Origin: JBKPCD01 sp046727175
GTDB taxonomy: Bacteria > Acidobacteriota > Vicinamibacteria > Vicinamibacterales > 2-12-FULL-66-21
Direction of reading: 5' to 3'
Assembly (NCBI GenBank): GCA_046727175.1
Contig: JBKPCD010000037.1
Location: 62,001-126,000 of the forward strand
DNA length: 64,000 bases
Every line of letters begins with the position of its first letter. Positions within the stretch are counted from its first letter, which is position 1. Below are positions 42,390 to 51,720 of this stretch, one piece after another. A program made the translations under genes and the position numbers. Under the pieces are notes generated by a model. That model made no database searches. It worked only from the letters and a program-made list of their open reading frames with translations, and was not told where the DNA came from.

Positions 42390-43067
42390 CTAGGTGAGCA
42401 CCTTGATGACGACGCGGCGGTTCTGCGCGCGACCGTCCTTGGTCTTGTTCGGCGCGATCGGCTTCTCCTCGCCGTAGCTGATCACGTTGATCTTGTGAAG
42501 CGGAATCTGGTGATGCTCGTAGAGATACCGCTTGACGCTTTCCGCGCGCTCGAGACCCAAGCGATAGTTCAGATCCTTGGGACCGGCGTTGTCCGTGTGG
42601 CCTTCGATTTCGATGTAGGCGCCGTTCGGCTCCGCCTTCAGCTTCTGCACGAGCGCATCGATGTCCGCAACGGCGGACTCGGGCAACGTGGCCTTGCCGA
42701 ATTTGAACTCGCCCTTGTCTTCGCTCAGCACCACTTCGTATACCAGCCGCTTGGACGCCTTCTCGACTGTGTCTGCCTTCGTGTTCGCGGCGTCAGCAGC
42801 CGTCTTCGCGGCGTCGGCGCGCTGCCCGGCGTTCGTCGCCTTGCTGTCGGCGGCCTGCGCCGCCGCCTGCGCGCGCTGATCCACTTCTGTGATCTTCGCT
42901 TCGTTCGCTCGAGTCCGCTCCTGGTTCTCTTCCACCGACTTCGTGAGCGTCTCGACCTTGTCGTTCACTTCGCCGACCGATGTTCTGACGAACTTCTTCG
43001 TTGCGCACGCCGTGGTGCCGCTAAGCGCCACCGCCAGCACTGGAACTATCAGCACGAGTCTCTTCAT
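42390..43067 (-). CDS. OmpA-family lipoprotein
   Basis: 225 residues from the ATG at 43067 with GGAGGG upstream. The leader ends in a lipobox (LSGTTAC), so the protein is lipid-anchored. Residues about 25-110 form an Ala-rich coiled coil (DQRAQAAAQAADSKATNAGQ), like Lpp. The C-terminal OmpA domain binds peptidoglycan through EIEGHTDNAGP and LGLERAESVKRYLYEH, ending RAQNRRVVIKVLT. It links the outer membrane to the wall. It is followed by a series of hairpins and preceded by the VWA protein gene on the same strand. Confidence 0.92.
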   Translation of the reverse strand: MKRLVLIVPVLAVALSGTTACATKKFVRTSVGEVNDKVETLTKSVEENQERTRANEAKITEVDQRAQAAAQAADSKATNAGQRADAAKTAADAANTKADTVEKASKRLVYEVVLSEDKGEFKFGKATLPESAVADIDALVQKLKAEPNGAYIEIEGHTDNAGPKDLNYRLGLERAESVKRYLYEHHQIPLHKINVISYGEEKPIAPNKTKDGRAQNRRVVIKVLT

Positions 43068-43149
43068 ATGCCCTCCTGCCCTCCGACTAGGCTGCCCTCC
43101 GCTCCCGGCGGACCTGACGATCCGAATCAACGCCGAATACCTGTCTCGA

Positions 43150-44169
43150 TTAATCCCGGAGTTCCTGCCCCACCGACGATTCGGCGCTCCCCGATGTCAG
43201 CGCCGACGAACGTCCGCCCGCCGTGTACCCACTGCGCGCTCGCACGACCAGATCCCGGTCACGTGCGCGGATCTGAACCGGACGCCATCCAGATTGTGCC
43301 GAGGCCTCGAACGCCAGGAGGTACTGATGCCGCAGCTCGTTCACGAGCTGCCGAGCCGCGACGCTTGCGTGTGCAGGGGCGGTGGCCGTGAAGAGCTCAC
43401 CCCCGGTCCACTGCGCCAGCTCGCGGAGATCGGCTGCCAGCGCAGTCTCTTCTCCGCTGCCGAACGTCTGCGCCTCGTCGACGCTCGTCATGACAGCAAC
43501 GATGTAGACCGGCACGTCGATGCCGCTCGCGATGCTCGCCACTTCGTTCGGCCTCAGACGGCTCCGCGTGTCCACGCCGTCGGTCAACACCGCCACTGCC
43601 GCTCGCTGCGAAAGCTTGCCCTTCGTTCCCGCGGCAGCCACGACCGCCTTCGCCGTTTCCGCGACGGCGTCATAGAGCGACGTCTGTCCGAATGGCGCCT
43701 CGATGCGGCCGAGTGATGACTCGAGCGCGTCGAAATTTGAGGTGAAGTCGTGCACCTTCTCGAGCCGCGTGTCGAACGAGAAGAGCGCGGCCTGATCCCC
43801 GCTCTTCAGCGCGCCGAGGATGTGTCGCGCGGCCTGACGCGCGTCGACAGCCTTGGAGCCGACCCGCATGCTTCCGCTGACATCGAACAGAATCGCCAGC
43901 TTGACGGGACCGTTGTCCTCGGCCCTGAAGCTCACGATCGGCCGTCGCTGCCCGGCCTCGACGACGATGAAGTCCTTCGAGGTCAGATCGGAAACGAAGC
44001 GTCCCTTACGGTCGCGCACGATCGCAGCAACCGAAACGAGATCGACAGCCGATCGGAACCGCGCGCTGGGTTGATCCGTCGTCTGCGGGCTGGTGGAACC
44101 CTGGGCGCCCACCAATCCGGTCGCCAGGGTCACCAGCGCTGCAGAAAGGGTCACGCCACGGCCCGTCAT
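43150..44169 (-). CDS. VWFA-related protein, secreted
   Basis: 339 residues from the ATG at 44169 with a leader ending near GAQ-GS; the frame is open further upstream but those residues do not look secreted. A beta-sandwich N-terminal part (VDLVSVAAIVRDRKGRFVSDLTSKDFIVVE) precedes a von Willebrand A domain with the MIDAS motif DVSGSM, then a T in FGQTSLYDAV and D in LTDGVDTRS. This is the acidobacterial VWFA-related family of envelope proteins with unknown ligands. Confidence 0.88.
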   Translation of the reverse strand: MTGRGVTLSAALVTLATGLVGAQGSTSPQTTDQPSARFRSAVDLVSVAAIVRDRKGRFVSDLTSKDFIVVEAGQRRPIVSFRAEDNGPVKLAILFDVSGSMRVGSKAVDARQAARHILGALKSGDQAALFSFDTRLEKVHDFTSNFDALESSLGRIEAPFGQTSLYDAVAETAKAVVAAAGTKGKLSQRAAVAVLTDGVDTRSRLRPNEVASIASGIDVPVYIVAVMTSVDEAQTFGSGEETALAADLRELAQWTGGELFTATAPAHASVAARQLVNELRHQYLLAFEASAQSGWRPVQIRARDRDLVVRARSGYTAGGRSSALTSGSAESSVGQELRD

Positions 44170-44422
44170 GCCAGCCGCTTCTCCAAAGAGCCTGCCAACG
44201 CGGTAAACGTCATCAATTGAACCGTTTGTTCGAATCCGGCGCCGTGTCGAGCTGCCGAATCCCCTCAAAATCGGGCAAAATTTACGCGATCGCTCGAATC
44301 CGCGCCTGTTATTTCTACAGAAGGGCTCGGGAAACCGCACAACTCGTTCCGTGCGTGCGGTCAAATGCCCTGAGATTCCGGGATTCCTGATTGCTTCCAC
44401 CGCGGTGGTAAGATTCCCGACA
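44170..44422. promoter_or_regulatory. Divergent promoter region, 253 bases
   Basis: It lies between the VWA protein (minus) and aminotransferase (plus). TAAGAT at 44409-44414 is eight bases before the ATG at 44423 without a ribosome-binding site. The rest includes AT-rich stretches (CAAAATCGGGCAAAATTTACGCG). No word repeats are seen. Confidence 0.4.
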
Positions 44423-45640
44423 ATGGCCGCTCGTACGACCTCTGCGATTCCGGTCGCCTCTCGTCTCGCCGGGTTCAACTACGCCATCCGGAATATCGTG
44501 GCGGAGGCGCGAAAGGTAGAGGCCGCAGGACAGAAGGTCCGCTACCTCAATATTGGAGACCCGATAGCGTTCGGCTTCCGGACGCCGCCGCATCTCATTG
44601 CGGCAGTGGAGAAGGCGATCCGTGACGGCGAGAACGGCTACGCCCCGTCGGTTGGGATTGCCGCAGCTAGGGAGGCCGTGGCCGCTGAATGCCAGTCGCG
44701 AGGCATGCCCGTCTCAGCAGACCGCGTGGTCATCACGTCGGGAACATCCGAGGGAATCGAGCTGACGCTGACCGCGCTTGCCGAAGCTGGCGACGAGGTT
44801 CTGATCCCTGTCCCAACGTATCCTTTGTACACCGCCGTCCTTGCGAAGATAGGCGCACGCGCCGTCTACTATCGAACCGACGCGAGCCGCGGATGGCTTC
44901 CTGACCTCGATCACGTCCGAAGCCTCGTCACCCCGGCAACGCGCGCGCTCGTCGCGATCGACCCGAACAACCCGACGGGCGCCACCTACCCGACCGAGGT
45001 CCGGCGCGCACTCCTCGACCTCGCCGATCGCCATGGCTTTCCGTTGCTTGCCGACGAGGTATATGCGGATCTCGCCTTCGACGGTCCGGTGCCGGCGCTT
45101 GCTGCAGTGAATCCGGACGCTCCCGTCATTTCGTTCTCGTCGCTGTCGAAGGCTTATCTCGCCCCGGGATGGCGCGCGGGCTGGATGGCCGTCGGTCGCA
45201 GCGAGCGGCTCGACGATGTGCTGGCCGGAGTGAAGAAGCTGGCAGACGGCCGCCTCTGTGCGACGGCGCCGATGGAGTACGCCATCGTCGCCGCGCTCAC
45301 CGGCGATCGATCGCATCAGGAGGCGTTTCGCGCGGCGCTTCGCGAGCGCGCCGAACTCACGACCCGACGACTCAATGCAATTGACGGGCTCAGCGCGGTC
45401 GCGCCGTCGGCGGCGTTCTACGCGATGCCCCGGGTCGCTCTGCCCGCCGGCGTCACCGACGAGGATTACGTGCTCGCGCTCCTGCGTTCGACGGGCGTCT
45501 TGTGCGTCTACGGGTCGGGGTTCGGTACTCGTGCCGAGGACGGCTTCTTCCGCGTCGTGTTTCTTGCGTCACCGAGCGAGCTGTCGGGGATCTACGACAC
45601 GATCGCGGACTTCACGGGCGGGTTCCTCGCGACCCACTAG
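44423..45640 (+). CDS. Class I/II aminotransferase (AlaA-like)
   Basis: 405 residues from the ATG at 44423. Motifs are YLNIGDPIAFGFRTPPHLI, ENGYAPSVGIAAAREAVA, ITSGTSEGIELTLTAL, DPNNPTGATYP, LADEVYADLAFDG and the PLP Lys in SSLSKAYLAPGWRAGW. The GDP..FGF..P and SxSKAYLAPGWRxGW features are those of AlaA, which makes alanine from pyruvate and glutamate, and of related archaeal enzymes. It is distinct from the aminotransferase at 29232. Confidence 0.88.
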   Translation: MAARTTSAIPVASRLAGFNYAIRNIVAEARKVEAAGQKVRYLNIGDPIAFGFRTPPHLIAAVEKAIRDGENGYAPSVGIAAAREAVAAECQSRGMPVSADRVVITSGTSEGIELTLTALAEAGDEVLIPVPTYPLYTAVLAKIGARAVYYRTDASRGWLPDLDHVRSLVTPATRALVAIDPNNPTGATYPTEVRRALLDLADRHGFPLLADEVYADLAFDGPVPALAAVNPDAPVISFSSLSKAYLAPGWRAGWMAVGRSERLDDVLAGVKKLADGRLCATAPMEYAIVAALTGDRSHQEAFRAALRERAELTTRRLNAIDGLSAVAPSAAFYAMPRVALPAGVTDEDYVLALLRSTGVLCVYGSGFGTRAEDGFFRVVFLASPSELSGIYDTIADFTGGFLATH

Positions 45641-45680
45641 ATCTGTGTCACGTTTGTCCGAGCCACGGCCCACGGGGCAA

Positions 45681-45776
45681 TCACCAAGCTCACGTAGGTA
45701 CGAAGACCACGATGAAATCAGAAAGAATTTCATGAGTCTTCGTGATCTTCCTTCGTGGTCTTCGTGAGCTTGATGG
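45681..45776. repeat. Reiterated-word palindrome (TTCGTGGTCTTCGTG word)
   Basis: The left arm 45681-45716 (CAAGCTCACG, then CGAAGACCACGATGAA) pairs with the right arm 45748-45776 (TTCCTTCGTGGTCTTCGTGAGC then TTGATGG), and an inner ATTTCATGAGTCTTCGTG repeats the word. It lies between two plus-strand genes, aminotransferase and PerM-type permease. Confidence 0.82.
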
Positions 45777-45837
45777 CCTTCGTGCATTCGCCGTCGACGC
45801 GTGACAGCGGACGCACTTCAATGTTGAGCATCTCCGA

Positions 45838-46887
45838 GTGACGACCCCCTCCGCGGTCCAGAAATCGCTCATCCTCTGGACCATCTGGATGGCGGCGCTC
45901 GCCGTCGTCGTACTGTGGGCGGCATATCTCGTTCGCGACGTTCTCCTGCTCATTTACATCAGCGGGCTGCTCGCCGTCGGGTTCAGCCCGATTGTGCGAC
46001 TAATCGAACGACAGAAAGTCCTGCCGATCGGGACGCGGCGATTCCCGCGATGGCTCGCGATCCTCGTGCTGTACGTCATCATTCTCGGAAGTCTCACCGG
46101 GATTGGCTTTCTCGTGATCCCTCCGCTCGTACGACAGACGCAGCAGTTCTGGCTCGCGCTGCCGCAGATGTTCGAACGCGCGCAGGAGTTCCTCATTCAG
46201 AAGGGATTCCTGCAGCAGCGCCTCACGCTGCAGGAAGCCGTGCAGCACGCCCCGGTCGCCGGCGGCACCGAAGCCTTCGGCACGGTGTTCGGCGCGATCG
46301 TCGGCGTGGTCGGGGGGGTTTTCGGGTTCATCACGATTCTGATCCTGACCTTCTATCTGCTGGTCGAAGCTGCGCAGCTGCGCGCGATGCTGCTGCGACT
46401 CTTTCCGCCAGACCGCCGCGCGCGCGCGGACGCGGCGGCGCGCGATATCACGCTGAAAGTGAGCGCGTGGTTGGGAGGCCAGCTGCTGCTCGGCGCGATC
46501 ATCGGCGGAAGCTCCGGCATCGGCCTGTGGCTGCTGGGCATTCCGTTCTTCTACGTGCTCGCGGTGATTTCCGGCATCGGCGAGCTCATCCCCGTGATCG
46601 GTCCGATTCTTTCAGCGATTCCCGCGCTTGCCGTCGCGGCGACCGTCTCGGTGCAGAAGGTCGTGCTCGTGCTCGTCTTCTTCGTGATTCAGCAGCAGAC
46701 CGAGAATCACCTGCTCGTACCCAGGATCATGTCGCGCCAGGTCGGCGTCAGCGCCGTGACCGTCATCGTCTCGCTGCTGATTGGTGGAAAGCTGCTCGGC
46801 ATCCTGGGTGCGCTGCTGGCCGTTCCGACCGCAGCGATTCTGCAGGTCGTGTGGAGTGAACTGACGCTCTCGGAGTCGAGAAGATAG
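45838..46887 (+). CDS. AI-2E / PerM-family permease
   Basis: 349 residues from a GTG at 45838. Eight hydrophobic helices in the 3+5 pattern of the family are visible, with the central soluble part (about 90-160) and the conserved late segment GIGELIPVIGPILSAIPALAVA and QQTENHLLVPRIMSRQVGVS. Members transport autoinducer-2 or ions, or act as sodium/proton exchangers; the substrate cannot be decided here. Confidence 0.9.
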   Translation: MTTPSAVQKSLILWTIWMAALAVVVLWAAYLVRDVLLLIYISGLLAVGFSPIVRLIERQKVLPIGTRRFPRWLAILVLYVIILGSLTGIGFLVIPPLVRQTQQFWLALPQMFERAQEFLIQKGFLQQRLTLQEAVQHAPVAGGTEAFGTVFGAIVGVVGGVFGFITILILTFYLLVEAAQLRAMLLRLFPPDRRARADAAARDITLKVSAWLGGQLLLGAIIGGSSGIGLWLLGIPFFYVLAVISGIGELIPVIGPILSAIPALAVAATVSVQKVVLVLVFFVIQQQTENHLLVPRIMSRQVGVSAVTVIVSLLIGGKLLGILGALLAVPTAAILQVVWSELTLSESRR

Positions 46888-46962
46888 AATCGAGCTTTCT
46901 GCCCTTATCGCGTCTGATGGAACTCGCGAAGCCGATCGGACGTCAACATTCCTGATCGACCC

Positions 46963-48141
46963 ATGTCGTCGAGAGCATCGGCGTCCTATCGCGCGCGCGA
47001 GTGGTTTGACACTTACACGCGCGATTTCTCGCGGGAAGACTTTCAGCGGCTGTTCACGCACGACACGGCCGAGGCGTATGACTTCTTCGCGCGGGGTCTC
47101 GACGAGGATCGCCTCGCCGGTTTGCCCTGGTGGAAACGCCTGCCGCTGCAGTTCCGGCAGGTTTTCGTTGCCTTCACACTGCGCCTCCCGGCAGCACGAC
47201 GCGCACTCTATATCGTCGCGCTTGGCTTCGCGCTCGTCGGCATCGTTCAGTTGTATCGAGGCTTTGCAGCCGTGCCGGTGCCGTTCGGGACGCCGTTCTT
47301 CCAGATTCCCGTGCTGATGCCGGTCTGGTCGCACGGCACCCTTGCGCTTCTCGTGAGTCTCCTGCTCGTCAACCTTCTGGTGCTGCTCGAAGTGGCGGAC
47401 CGGCTGTCGCTGAAGGGCGACTTGGAGGTCGCGCGCGAGATTCAACTCGCGATGCTGCCCCGGGGCACCTACTCGACGGCAGACATCCAGGTGTTCGGTG
47501 TCACCCGCCCGGCGAACACGGTCGGCGGTGATTTCTACGATGTGCTGCCGCTCCCCGATGGACGCGTCATCCTGACCGTTGGCGATGTGGCAGGGAAAGG
47601 AAGTCCCGCCGCCTTGCTGATGGCGCTCCTCCTCGCGGTGCTGCGTACGCTCGTCGACGAGCGTCTCGAGCCGGCGCCACTCGTCGAACGACTGAACGCG
47701 CAAATCTGCAGGCACAGCCCTGCCTCGCGGTTCATCACCCTGTTCTACGCCGTTTACGCTCCGGTTACCGGCAATCTCACGTACGTAAACGCCGGTCACA
47801 ACCCGCCGCTCATCCGGCGTCGCAGCGGTCGGTACGACCGACTGACGGCGACGGGCGTTGCGCTGGGCATGTTCGAGGGATCGCAATTCAGCGCGATCGA
47901 AACCTGCATCGAGCCGGGCGACTTGCTCGCGCTCTACAGCGACGGAATCACGGAAGCCGAGAACCCGTCGGAACAACCGTTCGAGGAGTCCGGGCTGCAG
48001 CGCGTGCTCGATCGATATCTTGCGAAATCGCCAGCTGAGCTGGCGAGCAACATCCTCGCCGACGTCGAGGATCACGCGAAGCAGACCCGATTCATCGACG
48101 ATCTGACGGTCCTGCTGCTCAGACGCGCGTTCTCTGTTTGA
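46963..48141 (+). CDS. Membrane-anchored SpoIIE/RsbU-type protein serine phosphatase
   Basis: 392 residues. The N-terminal half has two hydrophobic segments (about 85-105 and 125-145). The C-terminal PP2C-like domain shows VGGDFYDVLPLPDGRV, GDVAGKGSPAALLMA, NAGHNPPLIRR, ALYSDGITEAEN and DDLTVLLLR, all metal-binding or catalytic motifs of the RsbU family. A coiled linker EVAREIQLAMLPRG precedes it. Such phosphatases act on anti-anti-sigma factors; no partner is adjacent. A second member is at 58380. Confidence 0.92.
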   Translation: MSSRASASYRAREWFDTYTRDFSREDFQRLFTHDTAEAYDFFARGLDEDRLAGLPWWKRLPLQFRQVFVAFTLRLPAARRALYIVALGFALVGIVQLYRGFAAVPVPFGTPFFQIPVLMPVWSHGTLALLVSLLLVNLLVLLEVADRLSLKGDLEVAREIQLAMLPRGTYSTADIQVFGVTRPANTVGGDFYDVLPLPDGRVILTVGDVAGKGSPAALLMALLLAVLRTLVDERLEPAPLVERLNAQICRHSPASRFITLFYAVYAPVTGNLTYVNAGHNPPLIRRRSGRYDRLTATGVALGMFEGSQFSAIETCIEPGDLLALYSDGITEAENPSEQPFEESGLQRVLDRYLAKSPAELASNILADVEDHAKQTRFIDDLTVLLLRRAFSV

Positions 48142-48224
48142 GCGATTCGGCCCAGCATCGATCCCAAGTGGCTTGACGCGCCGCTCCCTTCCCGACCCCG
48201 TGTGTTCCTAGCGGCCCATCCGCG

Positions 48225-48262
48225 TCAGTCGTCAGTCGTAAAGTGAGGGTCTCACGGCGGTC
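48225..48262. repeat. Short CAGTCGTCAGTCGT word tract with small hairpin
   Basis: GTCAGTCGTCAGTCG is followed by GTGAGGGTCTCAC in the 169-base gap before the M1 peptidase. It matches the tract at 6908. Confidence 0.5.
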
Positions 48263-48310
48263 GCGTAAGGACCGTTTTTGGCCGGCGACTCACGACGCAC
48301 GGGGTCTAAT

Positions 48311-51025
48311 ATGAAGACCGCCATGGCATTGCGTCTCGTCCTCGCGCTCGCTGTTCTGGTCGCGACGGTCGAGGGTGCAGCGCAGTCTTCGCAGCGCCCC
48401 GACGCTCTAAGCGCGCTCGTCATTCGTCTTCAGGAGGCGTCGGCCAGCGGCAATCAGAGCGCCATCAACGCACTGGGCATACCGGGAGCAGAGGGCTCGA
48501 GCGTAGCCGAGTTCGTGGAGTCGGTGAGTCCCGCGCCGGCACGAGTCGTGATCAAGGAACGCGATCGCACGGCGCTCGACGATGCGAAGCAGCGTTTGCT
48601 GCTGGAGGTGTTCACCGAGCAGGGGATCGAAGGAAGAGTCGCGACGTGGCAAGCCGACGTCGCGATGGCATCCGGCGGCAAGGTAGACGATCCCTCGGCC
48701 TGGCACATCGTCAACATGGAACGCCTCGCGGTCGTGTCCGGCCTGTACCGGCTGTCGCTCAACGCAAAACAGCAGTTCACCGTGCAGAACCTGACCGTCG
48801 CGGGTCAGGATCTGACGCTGCAAATGGCTACCGGAAGTGCGTTCGTCGCGGATACGGCCGAAGGGCCGACTGCAATCGTGCTCCTCGGCCGAGGGCAGAT
48901 GAAATTCGCGCCGCCGGACGCCGCCGAACGGACGCAGGTCCGGATCTTCTCTGGAAACGAGACGCTCACGACGGATTTCGACTGCGCGCTGATTCGCGTG
49001 CGACCCTCCGAATTCGAGAGCCGGTTCGCCGGGTCCGCGCTGACGCCGCGGACGGTTTCCGGCGGCGATTTTCGGCGCGCGAACGAGTTCTTCGAAGAGA
49101 ACGTCGGGCGGACGTTGCAGATCGATCTGACGGACCTGAGCCGCGATCGATGGTCGCTCGTGCCTGTCGCGAGCGATCTCATCGCGGAAGTGCGCACGCG
49201 CAAATACGGCAATCTGACATACGCGCGAGTTGGTAATGACGCGGAGGATGTTTCGCTCTTCGATCGAAAGCGACGAAAGAACATCTCCGTCTACGCGTCC
49301 GAGCAGAAGCTGGCGGCACGCGGACGGTTCTACAGCGAAGACGATCTCATCGACTACGACGTCTTGAACTACGACATCGAGACGGCCTTCAACCCGGAAC
49401 GGCTATGGATCAGTGGAAGCGCGCGGTTGAAGCTGAAGGTGCGAGCGCCGGTCCTCACAACGCTCACGCTGCGACTCGCCGATTCACTGACGGTGCGAAG
49501 CGTGTACGCGGCGGGATTCGGACGGTTGTTGAGCCTCCGCGTCGTGGGGCAGAACAGCCTGATCGTCAGCTTGCCGGGTCCGACCGTACGTGATACCGAG
49601 CTCACGTTGCAGGTGACTTACAACGGCAGACTCGAATCGCAGGCGCTCGACAACGAAGCCATCGCGCTCGAGCAGCAGGAACAGGATTCGTTCGCGATCC
49701 CGGCGGAGCCGCGATTTCTGTACAGCAATCGAAGCTACTGGTATCCGCAATCGACCGTGACTGACTACGCAACGGCGCGGCTGCGTGTGACGGTCCCTTC
49801 CGAGTTCGATGTCGTCGCGAGCGGAACGCCGACCGGTCCACCGGCGCCCGCCCCCGGTCCGGTCGAATCGGGCGAGCGCGCCCGAAAGGTGTTCGTCTTC
49901 GACTCGCCGCGGCCGGTGCGGTATCTCGCGTGCGTCATCAGCCGCTTCAACACGGTGACGACGGCGCAACTGCCCGCCCCGTCCTATCCGGAATCAGGTG
50001 GGAGCAGACCGAACATCGACAGGGCAGCCGGCGATGGCGATGAAGAAGCTGCTGCGAACGGCGGCGTGGCGCTCATCGTTCAAGCCAATCCTCGCCAGGT
50101 CGGGAGGGCACGCGGGATCGGGGATCGCTCCGCAGCAGTGTTTCAATACTACGCATCGCTGATGGGCGACGCGCCGTATCCGAGCTTCACGCTGGCCGTC
50201 AGCGAGAGCGACTTGCCCGGCGGGCACAGCCCGGGGTACTTCGCGCTGCTAAACCAGCCGCTCCCGACGTCACAGCTCGTGTGGCGGAACGATCCTGTGA
50301 GCTTCGATCAGTATCCGACGTTCTTCCTCGCGCACGAGCTCGCGCATCAGTGGTGGGGCCAGGCGGTCGGATGGAAGAATTATCACGAGCAGTGGCTCAG
50401 CGAAGGCTTCGCGCAGTACTTCGCGTTGCTCTATGCGGAAAAGGAACGTGGCACTGACGTGGCGTTGAGCGTCCGCCGCCAGATGCGCCGCTGGGCGATC
50501 GACTCGTCCGTGCAGGGCCCCATCTACCTCGGATACCGCCTCGGCCACATCAAGAGCGACGGACGCACGCGGCGAGCGCTCCTCTACAACAAGGGCGCCA
50601 TGGTTCTTCACATGCTGCGACGCTACGTCGGCGATGAATCGTTCTTTGGAGGCCTTCGGAAGTTTTACCGGGAGTGGCGATTCCGAAAGGCGGGGACCGA
50701 TAACTTCCGAGTCGCCATGGAAGCCGCGACCGGCCGCGACCTCAGCGCGTTCTTCGAGTCCTGGATCTACGCATCGTCGATACCGCATGTGAAGGTAGGG
50801 TACGAAGTCATCGCGCCAAACCAGGTCGTCGTCAAGATCTCCCACGCGGGTGTCGTCATCCCCGTGCCTGTCACGGTGACGCTGATGTACGCGAGCGGCG
50901 AGACGGAGGACACGGTCGTCAACGTCGACGAAACGAGCGTCTCCCGCACGCTGCCCCTCAAGGGCCCCCTGCGCGAGGTCGCGTTGAATCAGGACTATGG
51001 AGCGCTGGTGGAGGTAGATCGCTGA
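48311..51025 (+). CDS. M1-family metallo-aminopeptidase, secreted
   Basis: 904 residues from the ATG at 48311 with a signal peptide (cleavage near GAA-QS). An N-terminal region of about 330 residues unlike the classic M1 saddle precedes the family beta domain (ETAFNPERLWISGSARLKLKV). The zinc motif is HELAHQWWG with the third ligand in WLSEGFAQYFA; the substrate-side motif GAMEN is replaced by GGHSPGYFA. A late YNKGAMVLHMLRR is also typical. It would remove N-terminal residues from peptides outside the cytoplasm. Confidence 0.9.
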   Translation: MKTAMALRLVLALAVLVATVEGAAQSSQRPDALSALVIRLQEASASGNQSAINALGIPGAEGSSVAEFVESVSPAPARVVIKERDRTALDDAKQRLLLEVFTEQGIEGRVATWQADVAMASGGKVDDPSAWHIVNMERLAVVSGLYRLSLNAKQQFTVQNLTVAGQDLTLQMATGSAFVADTAEGPTAIVLLGRGQMKFAPPDAAERTQVRIFSGNETLTTDFDCALIRVRPSEFESRFAGSALTPRTVSGGDFRRANEFFEENVGRTLQIDLTDLSRDRWSLVPVASDLIAEVRTRKYGNLTYARVGNDAEDVSLFDRKRRKNISVYASEQKLAARGRFYSEDDLIDYDVLNYDIETAFNPERLWISGSARLKLKVRAPVLTTLTLRLADSLTVRSVYAAGFGRLLSLRVVGQNSLIVSLPGPTVRDTELTLQVTYNGRLESQALDNEAIALEQQEQDSFAIPAEPRFLYSNRSYWYPQSTVTDYATARLRVTVPSEFDVVASGTPTGPPAPAPGPVESGERARKVFVFDSPRPVRYLACVISRFNTVTTAQLPAPSYPESGGSRPNIDRAAGDGDEEAAANGGVALIVQANPRQVGRARGIGDRSAAVFQYYASLMGDAPYPSFTLAVSESDLPGGHSPGYFALLNQPLPTSQLVWRNDPVSFDQYPTFFLAHELAHQWWGQAVGWKNYHEQWLSEGFAQYFALLYAEKERGTDVALSVRRQMRRWAIDSSVQGPIYLGYRLGHIKSDGRTRRALLYNKGAMVLHMLRRYVGDESFFGGLRKFYREWRFRKAGTDNFRVAMEAATGRDLSAFFESWIYASSIPHVKVGYEVIAPNQVVVKISHAGVVIPVPVTVTLMYASGETEDTVVNVDETSVSRTLPLKGPLREVALNQDYGALVEVDR

Positions 51026-51034
51026 ATCGCACCC

Positions 51035-51125
51035 GGCTCAGGGCTTAGGGCTTTGGGCTCTAGGCGTGCCAGAACTTCGAGTTTCGATCAGGCCAAAAGC
51101 CAAGAGCCCTGAGCCCAAAGCCGAG
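51035..51125. repeat. Palindrome of the GGCTCAGGGCTTTGGG word, convergent junction
   Basis: The left arm GGCTCAGGGCTTAGGGCTTT (51035-51066) pairs with the right arm GGCCAAAAGCCAAGAGCCCT, GAGCCCAAAGCC (51091-51122). It separates the M1 peptidase from the small membrane-anchored protein. Confidence 0.85.
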
Positions 51126-51127
51126 GA

Positions 51128-51568
51128 CTATGGCAGGTAGATTGCGGCGACTCGCGCTTCTCCGTTTCGCTCGAAGGGCTCGAACACCAGAATGAAGCGG
51201 GAGCCTGAGTACTCGTAGAACCGAGTCAGACGCTCGCCCAGGCTGCCGCGATCGATTTCCTGTCGTCCAATTTCCGCAGCACGACCGAGCCGGGCGGCCA
51301 CGGCCGACTGCGTTTCGCCAACGCGGATTTCCTTGCCGTCCAGGAACGGCAGCACCGGAACCGACACGGCGCGGGCCGGTACGGCCGGGGGGATGCTGGC
51401 CACGAGCGGTCGCGCAGGGGGAGCCGTCGGCGGGGGCAATGTGGGAAAGCGAATCTGCCGGACCACCAGCGAGCCGACCGCAACGGTCGCCGCCAGAAAT
51501 GCCGCTGCCACGAACCATTCGAAGACCGGCGCCAGGCGAAGCCGAGACCGGGTGTGTAGCGCGTCCAT
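51128..51568 (-). CDS. Membrane-anchored hypothetical protein, 146 aa
   Basis: A single membrane segment at about 17-37 (WFVAAAFLAATVAVGSLVV) follows a short basic N-terminus, then a Pro/Ala-rich linker and a small soluble domain (RVGETQSAVAARLGRAAEIG and RFYEYSGSRFILVFEPFERNGEARVAAIYL). The domain layout recalls small SmpA/OmlA-like beta-alpha folds, but no motif is decisive. It is divergent from NuoG. Confidence 0.65.
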   Translation of the reverse strand: MDALHTRSRLRLAPVFEWFVAAAFLAATVAVGSLVVRQIRFPTLPPPTAPPARPLVASIPPAVPARAVSVPVLPFLDGKEIRVGETQSAVAARLGRAAEIGRQEIDRGSLGERLTRFYEYSGSRFILVFEPFERNGEARVAAIYLP

Positions 51569-51720
51569 ACTGGCCTCCCTTGCTGGGTAGGGTTGGCCGG
51601 GCGACTGGTGAGAAGATGGTACTTTAGATCGAGTCGGGGCACATTGCCAAACCGGAGCTCCTGGGGGGAACTGGAGCCTTCGCCGTCCTTGTGCAATGCT
51701 CTTGATATGATTGCAGGCTC
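51569..51720. promoter_or_regulatory. Divergent promoter region with TATGAT next to the NuoG start
   Basis: TATGAT at 51706-51711 is nine bases before the ATG at 51721 and there is no ribosome-binding site next to it. On the other strand GGGAGG lies before the start of the gene at 51568. Confidence 0.4.

Noticed and set aside
44218..44245. TTCGAATCC resembling a tRNA T-loop
   Set aside because: No matching acceptor, D or anticodon stems around it.
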